A stretch of 64,000 nucleotides of DNA from Saccopteryx bilineata (GCF_036850765.1 NC_089493.1:188141140-188205139); one strand, 5' to 3'; numbered from the stretch's first letter, positions 1 to 10,699 are shown. The notes: a model not told the origin generated them from the sequence alone. Numbers and translations are program-made.

Positions 1-40
1 AGGAACCTCTCCTCAAAACTACTAACAGCTACAAAGAGAT

Positions 41-95
41 GTGTGCGTGTGTGTGTGTGTGTGTGCGTGCGTGTGTGTGTGTGTGTGTGTGTGTG
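41..95. repeat. (TG)n microsatellite
   Basis: Alternating TG/GT with a few TGCG interruptions. It is a simple sequence repeat, probably length-polymorphic, and can adopt Z-DNA in principle. No gene is associated with it. Confidence 0.95.
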
Positions 96-529
96 CTTGG
101 ACTGAGGCATCATTCACAGAAGCAGTTCCTCAGAAAGATGATGCCAGTGATACTGACACTTAGCATTTACACAGCATTTTCTATCTTCACAACCCTTTAT
201 AAACCTTAACTCAGTAATGGTCCTTGCAGGAGAGAGGTTACAACACTAATGAATTAGCATGTCCCTTGCTGTCACGCTAGTCCTCCAAAATGTCACCTCC
301 AAGTGTCTGTTCCTGTGGGAATGATTGCCCCTCGTGATGGATTAAAACCTGATACAATTGATTGGCTGATCTCAGCCTGCACTCTGTGGGAACCTTCATA
401 GCCTTTGGATATTTGTACTGATTAACTGAAGCAAAGGCACCTCTCTGTGTGGTCTCAGACCAGCCCTCCATTGATTGCCAGCCAAGTGGAGATTCAATCC
501 CAAATCTCGACTCATTTCGGAGTCAGAGT

Positions 530-770
530 TAGCTGCCTCGATCCTCTGTCCCGGGGTTTGTTAAACGCAGCAGTACTGACATTTGGGGCTGGGAAGTCCT
601 TGGTGATTTGGGCTGCCTTGGGTGGTATCAGACATTCAGCAGCCTTCTTGTCTTCTATCCACCGGGTGCCGGTTGCACCCACCCACCCCACCCACTTGTT
701 GTCAAAACTAAAAATGTCTCCAGCCATTGCTAGATGTTCTCAGCAGAGCGAAATGGCCTCCAGTTGGGAA
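530..770 (-). mobile_element. MER20-like hAT non-autonomous DNA transposon
   Basis: Read on the minus strand, the segment has the order expected of the placental MER20 family: a 'GGAGACATTTTTAGTTTTGACAAC'-like block, a G-rich run, then a block ending in 'CCCCAAATGTCAGTACTG'. It is strongly diverged and the terminal repeats are not clean, as expected of an element inserted before the placental radiation. The 137-residue open frame across it is a chance frame. The family name is from memory; divergence from the consensus could not be measured. Confidence 0.6.
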
Positions 771-2788
771 CGCATGGTACATGGTTTGCTGGTAGCTAGC
801 CATCCTTTTTTGTGTCTCCACACTCCACGTTTGGCCCAGCAGGGCCTCTTTGGGAAGTGAATTTCAGGTGCGTTATTTCAGTTGGACTCTAACGAGGGAA
901 ACGCCACGTCACAGTTTACGAAACCTTCATTTCAAGTCCGTGAGGGTGACGTGCCCCCTCACTACTTCCCCCAGAGCCAGGGATTTTTCCACACCAAGTG
1001 CAAAGCAGTGGTATAAACATACCCCGAAAAATCAGTTTAGCATTACAGGTTACCAGAAAACTTATTTCACAGGGTTTTAAGATAAGTTGACAGAGGCTCG
1101 TTTGAAAGCTCAGACTTACACATTTTGCTTCTGAGCTAGGCTTGGAATTTGTGGCAACCACAGTCATGAGGGAAGTACAACCTCAGGGCCCAGTCATAAA
1201 AGCATCTGTCAGACAGATATCTGCGGTTATTTTTGGTTCTGCATTCGGTTAAGTTTTATATGGACCCAAGCCCCAGAAGAACTCGCCACGTCTGTTCACA
1301 TGGACAGGATAAACTGGCTGTTTTCTTTGTATTCCTAGTGCGAGCTGGCAATTACCCATCTACTGCTGGGCTAGTTCCTGTACGTGGTGGGGCATTTTAG
1401 ACACCACGTGCATCCTTAATCTCCCAAGGATTCTCTGGGAACAAAATTATTTGATATGAAAACCTTTGATATTACAAGTTGTGTTTAACATTTCAAGCCT
1501 CATTTACATCAGTTCAGTTCGGTGAGCTGCTAAGCACAGAGGACGCTGGGTCGTGGAGGGAAAGGAGCCTATAGATGCTCTCTATAGCCTGAAGGTATAT
1601 TCCACAAAATAATAAGAGTGAACGGCTGAAGAAGTCTCTAGAATTTATTAGCCCATGGTTCATGAGGCTGTCGAACATCATCTCAGAATATTTTTTTTTT
1701 CTAATAAGCAAATAAATGAGAAGATGAGGGGATAGTGGAAATGATTAAGAAGCACTTGATGTATAGATTACGTGTTCCACGCATACGGCTTAATCTATTG
1801 TGAACTAATTATCCAAGCAGGAACGTACCGGATTCTCTATTGATCTCAATACGACGGTGTAAAGCCTTGGTCTTTTCATTTTCTGCACATCACCGAAGGC
1901 TTTGACAATCTCCACGTGGGCTGGGACCAGGCAGGCAGTCGAACAGTGACTGTACATCAAGGAGGCACTAATGTCTGTAGCTGAAACACCTGCTAACCCG
2001 CTATTGTAAGTATTTATCCGGGATTTGCCTGCGGCAGACATAAATGAATAAATAAACTTTCGCCAGTCGTATTACATGAGTTAATGCATTATAGCATTAT
2101 GTAAAGTAGCAAAGCACATTCTTCTGGGGCTTTTTAAACATCATTATTTGTGGCAGGTTAGAACGTCTCTGCTCCCGTCCCCGCTTCATTTTCCTCACTC
2201 AGGCTTCTGCGGGAGCCCTCGCGGCTGCAGGGCACGCTGGCCTTTGCTCTGGGAGGGGACATACCTTTGAGACAGGCAGCCTTCCTAATCCTCAGAGAGT
2301 TTTAAAGTGACATTACAGGGAGGACGGCTGTGCTCTGCACCGCAAGCTGTCAATGGGCAGAATCAACAAGGGCGGGCAGGCAGCTTACACTGTATCTGCT
2401 TGTGCTGGGCTGGCACGTATTTGGAAAGGACAGCCTTTCTTTAACCAGTGGGCACCAGCTGTTTCAAGGAATCACACAGCTGTATGTCCCCAACACACCC
2501 GGCTGTCCTTTCATAATTTAAGGGAGAAAGGGGGTAAAGCAGTGACCCAAAAGGGCAGATCACTGCTAGAAGCCTTATTTTTGCAGCTATATTTTCATTT
2601 GAGTATTTTAAAAAGTATTAAGGCTAAGCTATCAAGTAAAAGTAAAAATCGAGAGTCAATTGATATGCTTGGTGAAAGCTATAAGGGTACACTACTTTAG
2701 TCCATGGAATGTATAAACTATATCTCTGGGGAAACAATATCATTAAATCCAGCGACTATAATGCATAGCATCAGTGGATAGAGTATAA
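771..2788. other. Intergenic/intronic sequence, nothing recognised
   Basis: Both strands show only short open frames without domain-like composition. No SINE head, hAT terminus or long microsatellite is visible. Very old repeats may be hidden by divergence. Confidence 0.5.
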
Positions 2789-3064
2789 CATAGATTTTCA
2801 ACCTAGTTCCTCTCATGGCACAGATAAGCTAATGAATAAAGTTCTGTGGCGCACCAAAAAAATGCATTATTATTATTATTATTATTTTTGCCCATCTGAC
2901 AAAAAAAGATAGGTATGATTTTGATTCTTTCATTACAATGGCTATTGTTGTGTTGGCTGTTGTAATTTTTTTATTTTGACAATCTAAGGAACAAGAGGTC
3001 AAAATTCATGACTAAGTAAGTATTATTATTGCATGTCTTGTGGCACACTGGTTGGAAACCCCTG
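2789..3064. mobile_element. hAT-like miniature element, about 276 bp
   Basis: The left end reads CATAGATTTTCAACC and the right end is the reverse complement of CAGGGGTTTCCAACC, so the two ends are diverged terminal inverted repeats. The flanks GAGTATAA (2781-2788) and TAGTATAA (3065-3072) agree at 7 of 8 positions, which fits an 8-bp hAT target-site duplication. Inside is a short TTA microsatellite at about 2868-2885. It has no coding capacity. The same terminal motif recurs at about 37830-37866. Confidence 0.65.
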
Positions 3065-3724
3065 TAGTATAAATGAAAATGCATCGTGCTTTATAAACTC
3101 TGCTATCCACAGACCTGTCTTGACTTACACTTCCAAGGTTAAAATTATTTTTTACATAGTCTCTGGGATTTGCTCCAGTATTTGAACATGGTTCCTTGTT
3201 TTAATTTAGAAATCCGGTAAGGAAAATTATGCACGTCAGCACCTAATATGAGGTGCTTGCTTCCAGCAAGAGATGTCCCTTACCTTAAAGGAGAAGGGAG
3301 TTTAACCCTCGTCATCTTTTCGCATCATCTTTAAGCATTTGGCATTTTACTGCCCGTGGGAGAAACGTTCCTAATTTAACTTCCTCGGTTGGTGTTGCCC
3401 AGTTTCCCTGCGCTGCAACAGGAGAGTGGTGGCAGTGGTTAAAAATGAAAACCAGCCTTGGCATTCTATAAAATGTGCATAAAATCAGTTGTGTGCCATA
3501 TTTCCTTGCAAGACAATTGCCTACGTCCTTTATGTTTAATGCATTAGACTTTGGATCGCTCTATGAAAATGGAGGGAAGGACACACTCCCACTTGCCGTG
3601 GCACCAGAACAGTAAAACATTTAGAATTAAATGTATCAGATAGCACATACTACGTGTACCCTGACAAGTACATCTCGGTTGAAAGAGGTTAAAGAAGATG
3701 TAAAAAAAAAATGAAAAGACAGCC

Positions 3725-3953
3725 AATGTTCATGGATCAGAAGGCTCACTGTTAAGATGGAGAGAGTCCTCAAATTGATCTATAGATTCAACACAATTCC
3801 TGTCAAAGTCCCAGCTAGATATTCGCAGAAATTGACAAACTGATCTTAAAAAATGCATGTGGAAATACAAAGAACCCAGAATACCCAAAACAATTTTTTA
3901 AAAGAAGAACGAAGTTGAAGAAATCGCACTTTCTGACTTCAAAACTTAATATA
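3725..3953 (+). mobile_element. LINE-1 ORF2 3'-region fragment, piece 1
   Basis: The sequence around 3770-3950 follows the L1 ORF2 layout in nucleotide form (an 'ACACAATTCCTGTCAAAGTCCCA'-like block, then 'GAAATTGACAAACTGATCTTAAAA'). Stop codons and indels make it a dead copy. It is interrupted at 3954 by a SINE and resumes after it. It belongs with the pieces at 4373-4446, 4796-4967 and 5338-6165. Confidence 0.75.
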
Positions 3954-4359
3954 GGCCCTGGCCGGTTGGCTCAGCGGTAGAGCGTCGGCCTAGCGTGCGG
4001 AGGACCCGGGTTCGAATCCCGGCCAGGGCACACAGGAGAAGCGCCCATTTGCTTCTCCACCCCTCCGCCGCGCTTTCCTCTCTGTCTCTCTCTTCCCCTC
4101 CCGCAGCCGAGGCTCCATTGGAGCAAAGATGGCCCGGGCGCTGGGGATGGCTCTGTGGCCTCTGCCCCAGGCACTAGAGTGGCTCTGGTCGCAACATGGC
4201 GACGCCCAGGATGGGCAGAGCATCGCCCCCTGGTGGGCAGAGCATCGCCCCTGGTGGGCGTGCCGGGTGGATCCCGGTCGGGCGCATGCGGGAGTCTGTC
4301 TGACTGTCTCTCCCTGTTTCCAGCTTCAGAAAAATGAAAAAGAAAAAAAAAAAAAAAAA
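3954..4359 (+). mobile_element. tRNA-derived bat SINE (type A, ~400 bp), nearly intact
   Basis: The tRNA-like head has a good pol III A box (TGGCTCAGCGG, 3967-3977) and B box (GGTTCGAATCC, 4009-4019). A CT-rich stretch and a unique ~250-bp body follow (CCATTGGAGCAAAGATGGCCC ... CTGTTTCCAGCTTCAGAAAAAT), then an A-rich tail. Direct repeats AAAACTTAATATA at 3941-3953 and 4360-4372 are the target-site duplication and show L1-mediated insertion into the older L1. It matches the copies at 58832 (+), 45869, 49390 and 61165 (-). The intact promoter boxes and low apparent divergence suggest a young insertion. Open frames in it are not genes. Confidence 0.93.
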
Positions 4360-4372
4360 AAAACTTAATATA

Positions 4373-4446
4373 AAGCTCGAATACTCAAAACAGTATAGTA
4401 CCATCATGAAAATTGACACATACATCAATAGAAGAGACCTGAGATT
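4373..4446 (+). mobile_element. LINE-1 ORF2 fragment, piece 2
   Basis: This is the continuation of the L1 after the SINE (AAGCTCGAATACTCAAAACAG ... AGACCTGAGATTC), up to the 8-bp duplication of the following hAT element. It is too short and broken to encode anything. Confidence 0.7.
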
Positions 4447-4454
4447 CCATAAAC

Positions 4455-4787
4455 CAGGGTCCCCAAACTTTTTACACAGGGGGCCAGTTCACTGTCCCTC
4501 AGACCATTGGAGGCCGGACTATAAAAAAAAACTATGAACAAATCCCTATGCACACTGCACATATCTTATTTTAAAGTAAAAAAAAAGGGGGGGGGGAACA
4601 AATATAACATTTAAAATAAAGAACAAGTAAATTTAAATCAACAAACTGACCAGTATTTCAATGGGAACTATGCTCCTCTCACTGACCACCAATGACAGAG
4701 GTGCCCCTTCCGGAAGTGCGGTGGGGGCCGGATAAATGGCCTCAGGGGGCCGCATGTGGCCCGTGGGCCATAGTTTGGGGACCCCTG
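4455..4787. mobile_element. Bat hAT miniature element (nhAT-like), 333 bp, with 8-bp duplication
   Basis: The ends are CAGGGTCCCCAAAC and GTTTGGGGACCCCTG, terminal inverted repeats differing by one lost G on the left. The flanks CCATAAAC (4447-4454 and 4788-4795) are an exact 8-bp target duplication, the hallmark of hAT transposition. It contains no transposase frame, so it was moved by a source in trans. A shorter relative lies at 11732-11943. Confidence 0.93.
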
Positions 4788-4795
4788 CCATAAAC

Positions 4796-4967
4796 CCTGA
4801 TGTCTTTGGTTAATTCATTTACTACAAGGGTGGCACAACAGTTTTATGGGGGGAAATGTTTTTTTTAACAAATGGTGTTTGGACAACTGCTGTCCATATG
4901 CAAAAGAATGAAGTTGGACCCCTCTCTTACATCATGCACAGAAACTAACTCAAAATTAATCAAAGAC
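4796..4967 (+). mobile_element. LINE-1 ORF2 fragment, piece 3
   Basis: L1 sequence resumes after the hAT element (CTGATGTCTTTGGTTAATTC ... CAAATGGTGTTTGGACAACTG ... AAGTTGGACCCCTCTCTTACA), which is the order of the conserved L1 ORF2 carboxyl-terminal coding region. It ends at the next SINE. Confidence 0.75.
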
Positions 4968-5324
4968 TGCCCTGGTCAGTTGGCTCAGCAGTAGAGTATT
5001 GGCCTGGCATGTGCAAGTCCAGGGTTTGATTCCCAGCCAGGGCACACAAGAGAAGCACCCATCTGCTTCTCTAGCCTTCCCCCTCTTCCTCTCTATCTCT
5101 GTCATCACCTTCCGCAGCCAAGGCTCCATTGGAGCAAAGTTGGCCCGGGCGCTGAGGATGGCTCCGTGGCCTCTACATCAGGTGCTGGAATGGCTCTGGT
5201 TGCAGCGGAGCAACCCCAGAGGGGCCGAGCATCGCCCTCTGATGGGCATGCCAGGTAGATTCTGGTAGCGTGCATGCAGGAGTCGTCTGCCTCCCCCCGC
5301 TTCTCACTTCGGAAAAATACAAAA
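4968..5324 (+). mobile_element. tRNA-derived bat SINE (type A), diverged copy
   Basis: It starts TGCCCTGGTCAGTTGGCTCAGCAG and ends in an A-rich tail after ACTTCGGAAAAATAC. It is shorter and more diverged than the copy at 3954. The flanks AAAATTAATCAAAGAC (4952-4967) and AAAAATTAAAGAC (5325-5337) look like a target-site duplication with a small deletion in one copy. The B-box region (GTTTGATTCCC) differs from the young copy by several changes. Confidence 0.88.
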
Positions 5325-5337
5325 AAAAATTAAAGAC

Positions 5338-6165
5338 CTAAATGTAAGAGCTAAAACTATAAAAATCCTAGAAGGTGTAAGACTTTGTGGTCCTGGATTA
5401 GGCATTACATTATTTTATTTTTATTTTTTGATACGATAAACAATAACAACAGGTAAATTAGAGATCAAAATTTAAAAACTTTTGTGCTTCAAGGACACAA
5501 CTGAGAAAGTGAAAAACAACCCACAGATTGGGGAAAATATTTGCAAATCATACATCTAGTGACTTGTGTCCAGGATATATAAAGAACTGAAAAAATTCAA
5601 TAAATAGAAAAATAATCCTATTAAAGAATATGTAAAGGATCAGAATAGGTATACTTAAAGAATATATATATAAATACCAATAAGCATATTAAAAGATACT
5701 CAACATCAGTAATCAGTAGCAAAATGCAACTCAAAACACACGTTCTAGGATGGATATATTTAAAAAGACAGACAATAAGAAATGTTGACGAGGATGAGGA
5801 GAAGCTGGAACATTTTTGGTGGGAATCTAAATTGTTGCAGTCACTTTAGAAAACAGCCTGCCAGTTCCTCAGAAAGCTAAACACAGAGTTATCATAGAAT
5901 CAAGATAAATGGAAGCATCCATCTACTCAAAACTTGTAATGTGCATTCAAACTTGTGCATGCATTATTCATAGTAGCTAAAAAGTTTAAAGAACCCAACA
6001 CTCATTAACTGATGGATGTATAAATAAAATATGGTATATCCATTCAATGAAATATTATTCAATAATAAAATAAAAAATGGTTATACATACCACAACAAAA
6101 GTGAACTTTAAAAAAATTATGATCAATTTAAAAAGTCAATCTCAAAATCCTGTAATTCCATATAG
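5338..6165 (+). mobile_element. LINE-1 ORF2 end / 3' region, piece 4
   Basis: The sequence follows the conserved L1 3' coding order: AAAACTATAAAAATCCTAGAAG, GGGGAAAATATTTGCAAATCATAC, a 'GGATATATAAAGAACTGAAAA' block, and later 'ATGGTATATCCATTCAATGAAATATTATTC'. Many frame breaks make this a fossil. The right boundary in the AT-rich stretch at about 6150-6200 is approximate. Confidence 0.78.
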
Positions 6166-6469
6166 ATATTTCATTATGTATAACAATGACAGATAATTAG
6201 CCATAAAGCCTATGTGTCCTTTTATACTTTTTTTTTGTCAAGAACAAGTCTATAAGATAACATATATACTATGATATTTAACAGTGTTAACAAAGGAAAA
6301 AAATCATTCCTATTTAGGAGAAATGTTTTGGCTTTTTTTTTTCTATCGTGGAGAATAGGTCTGTGTTTTAGTACAAAACACTGACATTACTGAACGTTAT
6401 GTGCGAAAATAATTGGAGGTAAAAATGTTGCTAAATGTATTTATTTACAAGCATAACCATGTGTTGAAC

Positions 6470-7060
6470 CCCTACCATGTATCAAGTACTGCTTGAAGCC
6501 AAGATCTTGAGTGGTGAACAAACCTCTGTGGAAACAGATGCCAAACAAGTAAACAAATTAATAAAAAGGCTTGCACGTGGTAATAACTGCTAAGAAGAAA
6601 GAGGGTAACGCGATAGCATCTGGGGGGAGGACTAACCGAGGGGAAAAGTCTGCGAAATCCAAGGACGATGGTTCCAAGCAACCGCTGAAGGAGAAGGTAG
6701 ACAGGGAGAGAGGAGTAAGCGTGGTGTCACCGGGAGCAGAAGTGACGCTGTGTGTCCTCGCTGTGTCATGCAGGAAGAGGAGTAAGGTGAACAGGCAAGA
6801 CCAGAGCATCTGGGGTCATGAGAGACCACTAGAGAGCCTGGAGTGCATCCGCAGCTCAGTAGCAAGTCACTGGAGAGTTTTAAGAGGGGCAGTGCCGGGA
6901 TCAGATGGGACTTTTTTTAAATGGCATTAACTGTGTGGGAAGAAAGTGGGGGTGTGGATGTGGGGGTGGCGTAGCAGCCATGCAGGAGAAGATCATTGTG
7001 CCTGGGACGAGGATGGCAGCTGTGGAGACAGTGAAAAGTGCTCCGAGGTGACTTACTTAA
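6470..7060 (-). mobile_element. Ancient L2 LINE remnant
   Basis: On the plus strand it reads as the reverse complement typical of L2 copies: TACCATGTATCAAGTACTGCTTGAAGCC, GTGGTGAACAAACCTCTGTGGAAAC, then 'GAGAGTTTTAAGAGGGGCAGTG' and a purine-rich tail. The order fits L2, but divergence is high. The 119-residue open frame in it is a chance frame. Confidence 0.55.
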
Positions 7061-7623
7061 GACATCGCTTTTTCTGCTTGATTTTATTCTTGCGGGATGT
7101 AAGAATATCGAACATTTTGTTTAGGATTTAAAAGTGAATTTCTGACTGATTATCCAGCCTCGCCAAAATGAAAGGCACACAATGGCACCCGCCTATTTTT
7201 CTGGGCAGCTCTGGCCACCTCTACCTCAATACTTAAGGTGTAATCAATAAACATAACAGAGGCTATTCATTCCACCAGGATGGATTCCAACAAAAGGGCT
7301 CTATTCACACGGGTAATGGGCAGACTTCACCTGTTCCTTCACATTCCGCATTATGTCCCCTGTCTTCAGTCACCTCGGTACTTTGCTCTCAGTGGGGATG
7401 AAATGCTGTGTCGGCCTGAGAATGATTCTGAAACAGGGCTGTTTACACTTCCGGTGGTCAAGACAGTGTCCTTCCAATGGAAGGCGTGGCGCTATTCATT
7501 CCGACAGGATAGCTAATGCACAAATATTAAAGATTAGGTCATTTATGTGTTTGCTGAGGTTTGGGTTAGTTTTAAAGGCATTCTTCAGAAAACTGTGTTT
7601 TCAATGAACCAATGAAATTTTTT
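7061..7623. other. Unannotated sequence
   Basis: Two overlapping plus-strand frames (78 and 84 codons) are open here, but neither resembles a family I know and neither is flanked by convincing splice sites. No repeat was recognised. Confidence 0.4.
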
Positions 7624-7965
7624 CCCTTTCTTTTCCAAGTGAGAGGAGGGAAGATAGACAGACTCCTGTATGTGCCCCTATGGGATCGACCCGGCAACCC
7701 CTATCTGGGGCCGATGCTCTGCCCATCTAGGGCCATGCTCTCAACCGAGCTATTTTTAGCACGTGAGGTAGAGGCTTCACAGAGCCATCCTCGGCGCCCC
7801 GGACCTATGTGCTCAAACCAATTGAGCCATGGCTGCAGGGGGGTAGGGGGTGGGAGAAGCAAATAGACAAAGAGCTGCTTCTCGCCCTGACCGAGAATTA
7901 AACCCGGGACATTCACACACTGGGCCGACGCTACACCACTGAGCCAACTGGCCAGGACCACATCT
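7624..7965 (-). mobile_element. tRNA-derived bat SINE (type B), minus strand
   Basis: The reverse-complement head reads TGGCCAGTTGGCTCAGTGGTG with the B-box region (GGTTTAATTCTC-like) near 7890-7905. The rest of the body differs from type A (GTGAGAGGAGGGAAGATAGACAGAC at the left). The direct repeats ATGAAATTTT at 7612-7621 and 7966-7975 are the likely target duplication. The copy at 55846-56159 is the same subtype. Confidence 0.88.
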
Positions 7966-8057
7966 ATGAAATTTTATGTTAACAAGTTTATTGAATTTTA
8001 GTGGGCATGTGCTTCATAAATAACTGTTTTAAAAAACATGGTTGTTATTATTATTTG

Positions 8058-8085
8058 TCCGGTCCCTTCCATTGTGAAGGGGCCG
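8058..8085. repeat. Imperfect inverted repeat, ~10-bp arms
   Basis: GGTCCCTTC and GAAGGGGCC flank a CATTGT spacer, with one G:T-type mismatch. It lies just left of the larger inverted repeat at 8123-8166. Confidence 0.6.
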
Positions 8086-8122
8086 TCTACCTTTTCTTAG
8101 ACTTGAATTACCAGGCCAGTAA

Positions 8123-8166
8123 TTTATAAGGGCTTGCAGGTATACAGACCTGCAAGCCCTTATAAA
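8123..8166. repeat. Perfect inverted repeat, 19-bp arms, 6-nt spacer
   Basis: The left arm TTTATAAGGGCTTGCAGGT (8123-8141) is exactly complementary to ACCTGCAAGCCCTTATAAA (8148-8166), with ATACAG between. The pairing does not extend into the flanks. Transcribed, it would form a very stable short hairpin; in DNA it could extrude a cruciform. No element family was recognised around it. It is shorter than a usual microRNA precursor stem. Confidence 0.95.
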
Positions 8167-8249
8167 CAGTTAACATTCCCTAACTCGAACTTTTCCGGTA
8201 GAAGGCTGGTGCTCTGGGTTTATTTTAGAGCAATTAAATATGATTTATT

Positions 8250-8420
8250 CTCCATCCTTTATTGACTTATTCATCCAGCAAATGATTATTGACTGCTTAC
8301 CACGATGTTATACAATGTGAAACAAAGAAGACGAATTAATAATAATAATAATGGCTGGCACCGGTGGAGGAGCTTCTGTGAGCCGGCACTCACCCCACAG
8401 GCCTCCGTCTCACTAAAAAT
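8250..8420 (-). mobile_element. Probable L2/MIR remnant with ATA repeat
   Basis: TTATTGACTTATTCATCCAGCAAATGATTATTGACTGC resembles the reverse complement of the L2 3' end. An AATA microsatellite at 8333-8352 and an 'AGCCGGCACTCACCCC' stretch follow. The call is weak because of divergence. Confidence 0.4.
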
Positions 8421-8647
8421 ACCTGATGGTGCAGCTGTTATTATTACTTCCAACTAATGGAGATGACAGCGGAGGCAGGAGAGCTTACAGAGTCAGCCCG
8501 AGACAGCAGGGGATGGAGCTGGGAATTGAACTCAGGGGACACTGCTTCCCCAGTTCTTGCTTCACTGCTAAGATATTTCAGCCTGTCAAGAGGTGGCAAA
8601 TGTCCTGTCCTCAAGAACAGTGGATGTTAATAAGGGAAATAGAATAT

Positions 8648-8681
8648 CTGCAGACAAAAGTACTCTGCAGACAAAAGTACT
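8648..8681. repeat. Exact 17-bp tandem duplication
   Basis: CTGCAGACAAAAGTACT occurs at 8648-8664 and again immediately at 8665-8681 with no mismatch. The perfect identity suggests a recent slippage or duplication event. The copies contain PstI-like CTGCAG and the palindrome-like AGTACT. Confidence 0.95.
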
Positions 8682-8750
8682 TCACAGGTAATTCAAATAC
8701 AAAGGCAGGTAAAAGCAAAGAGCTATAAAGCATCGAGAGAAAAAAGCGAC

Positions 8751-8965
8751 TCAGCGGTTTTCAAGCTTGGCGGTAGGTTGTAATCACCTGACAAGTTGTT
8801 TTTGTTTGTTTTGTTTTGTTTTGTTTTTAATACTGATGTCTTGGTCCCAACCCAAGAGATTCTGACCTAATTGACCTGACATGTGTTTGTGCAGCTGGAT
8901 TTTTTTTTCAAATCCCCCCAAGTGATTCATCCTCATGTGCAGCCAAGTTGAAAACCCTGGGCTAA
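8751..8965 (+). mobile_element. MER5A-like hAT element
   Basis: It starts CAGCGGTTTTCAAGCTTGGCGGTAGGTTGTAATCACCTG and ends AAGTTGAAAACCCTGG, matching the MER5A outline in order (AATCACCTG, then the CAACCCAAGAGATTCTGA region and the end). A TTTTG/TTTGT expansion lies inside at about 8799-8828. Divergence is high, as expected for an old element. Confidence 0.65.
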
Positions 8966-9195
8966 AGGGACTACATTAGGAAGGGTGGTGGTTCAGAGCT
9001 GACTTGTCAAGAGCAGTTAACTGCTTTAAAAGCCAGATGTGGTGGCAGTGCCGGTGGGGCAGACGAGCCTGCCGTGAGGCCGAGTGGGCTCTCGGGTGCT
9101 CCCGGAGCCCAGGGTTCAGAATCTGCAAACCTACGTGGTCTGTGTGCAGACCCCAGTTTGGGGAGCCCTGCCCTAGAAAAAGAAATCAAGATGGG

Positions 9196-9434
9196 GCCTG
9201 ACCTGTGGTGGTGGCGCAGTGGATAAAGCATCGACCTGGAAATGCTGAGGTCGCCGGTTCGAAACCCGAGGCTTGCCTGGTCAAGGCACATATGGGAGTT
9301 GATGCTTCCAGCTCCTCCCCCTTCTCTCTCTCTGTTTCTCTCTCTCCCTCTCTCTCTCCCTCTCCCTCTGTCTCTCCCCTCTAAAAATGAATAAATAAAA
9401 TTTAAAAAAAAACTTCATAAAAAAAAAAAGAAGA
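9196..9434 (+). mobile_element. Simple tRNA-derived SINE (type C, ~240 bp), Rhin-1-like
   Basis: The head reads GCCTGACCTGTGGTGGTGGCGCAGTGGATAAAGC with B box GGTTCGAAACC, then a CT-rich run and a short A-rich tail. The 15-bp direct repeats AGAAATCAAGATGGG at 9181-9195 and 9435-9449 match exactly, so the insertion boundaries are certain. Its head differs from type A, and the SINE resembles the family known from horseshoe bats (name from memory). Confidence 0.93.
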
Positions 9435-10380
9435 AGAAATCAAGATGGGAAACCACAGAGCAGGTTTGGCGATCGATTGCCAAATAGTGCCACGGGTCAA
9501 CGGTTGGAACAGAGAGTGCAGCACGTGTGCCGGGTCAGTGCGACCACGTGGAGGCCGGGTCACTCGGGGCTCTGATTGCTGCAGTAAGCACTCAACATTT
9601 TCTTTCTGTAGACGGCTGGACAGGGAGAAACTTCCAGATAACGATGATGTGGGCACAGGTGGTTCAGGGTAATAACCTGGTGACGATTTGCAGAGCAGAT
9701 TAGAGAGACAGGGAGAAGCTGGGGAGGTAGAGGGGCCCTCCACCTGAATTCTCGATTCACAGTCATGCAAAGAGGGTAACTCAGACCCGGGTGCAATTCA
9801 GTCGGTGAGTTCTTATCTTCGAAACACAGTGTTCTACTTTAAGGAATTCTTATCTCCGGCAGCCTGACTTGGGAGCTATACTGTGGATCTGAAGAGAGAT
9901 GTAGGCTACATCTTACTCGGAGTGGCAGGCAGCGTACGTAGAACAGCTTTGTTATTTCATCCATAATGCAGCCCCCCCCCATATCAGAAGATGATATAGA
10001 AGAACAAGAACAGAATTCTAATGGTACAAGAAAGACATCTATGTTTGTCCGACAGCGGTGTGATAACATTGCACCCTAAATTTTCTGTGTGATCATGGAG
10101 CAGGGTATTGTGTTTGAATAACTGTTCTAAGAAGGATTGCTGCAAATTCTTGGGGAATTCTATTTCTAGATATGACTCCAGCTGAAAATATGTAATTGTG
10201 AACCGATATTCGATGTCATTGTTTAATTTGATAATTACGAGATTGTTTAGGACCGATAACGACAATAGTGCCTAAGGATCATCATTAAAAGGGGCAGCGA
10301 CCATTTTATGCCTGGAAATGACCTAGTTTAGAGATATTTTTTGGTTGGCCAAGTGCTGGACACATGCATTGACATAATTT

Positions 10381-10575
10381 TTTAAAAATATTTTATTGAT
10401 TGATTTTAGAGAGTGAGGGAGAGAAGGGAGAGGGAGCGACATCATAGTTGCTTCACTTTGGTTGTTCATTGATTGCTTCTCACATGTGCCTTGACTTGGC
10501 AAGCCTGCGGTTTGGAACCGGTGACCTCAACATTCCATGTGAGTGCTCTATCCACTGCATCATCACAGGTCAGAC
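10381..10575 (-). mobile_element. tRNA-derived bat SINE, minus strand (old copy)
   Basis: It starts TTTTATTGATTGATTTTAGAGAGTGAGGGAG and runs through a 'TTGGTTGTTCATTGATTGCTTCTCACATGTGCCTTGAC' block to the tRNA-like end near 10570. The layout matches VES-type bat SINEs. It is diverged, and no clean target duplication was found. Confidence 0.7.
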
Positions 10576-10699
10576 AACAATGTTTTCTTTTAATCTAAGA
10601 GAACACTTCCTATAATGCTGTATCTTATACATTGCTTTGCATACAGTAGGTTCAGTTGTTAAAGGAACAAATGTACAGACATCACATGAAAAGACTTTC

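Noticed and set aside
3961..4030. A tRNA gene
   Set aside because: A good A box and B box are present, but this is the tRNA-derived head of a SINE with body, tail and target-site duplication, not a free tRNA gene.
3725..6165. A functional L1 ORF2 protein
   Set aside because: The L1 coding region is interrupted by three later insertions and many stop codons and indels. Only nucleotide-level similarity is kept.
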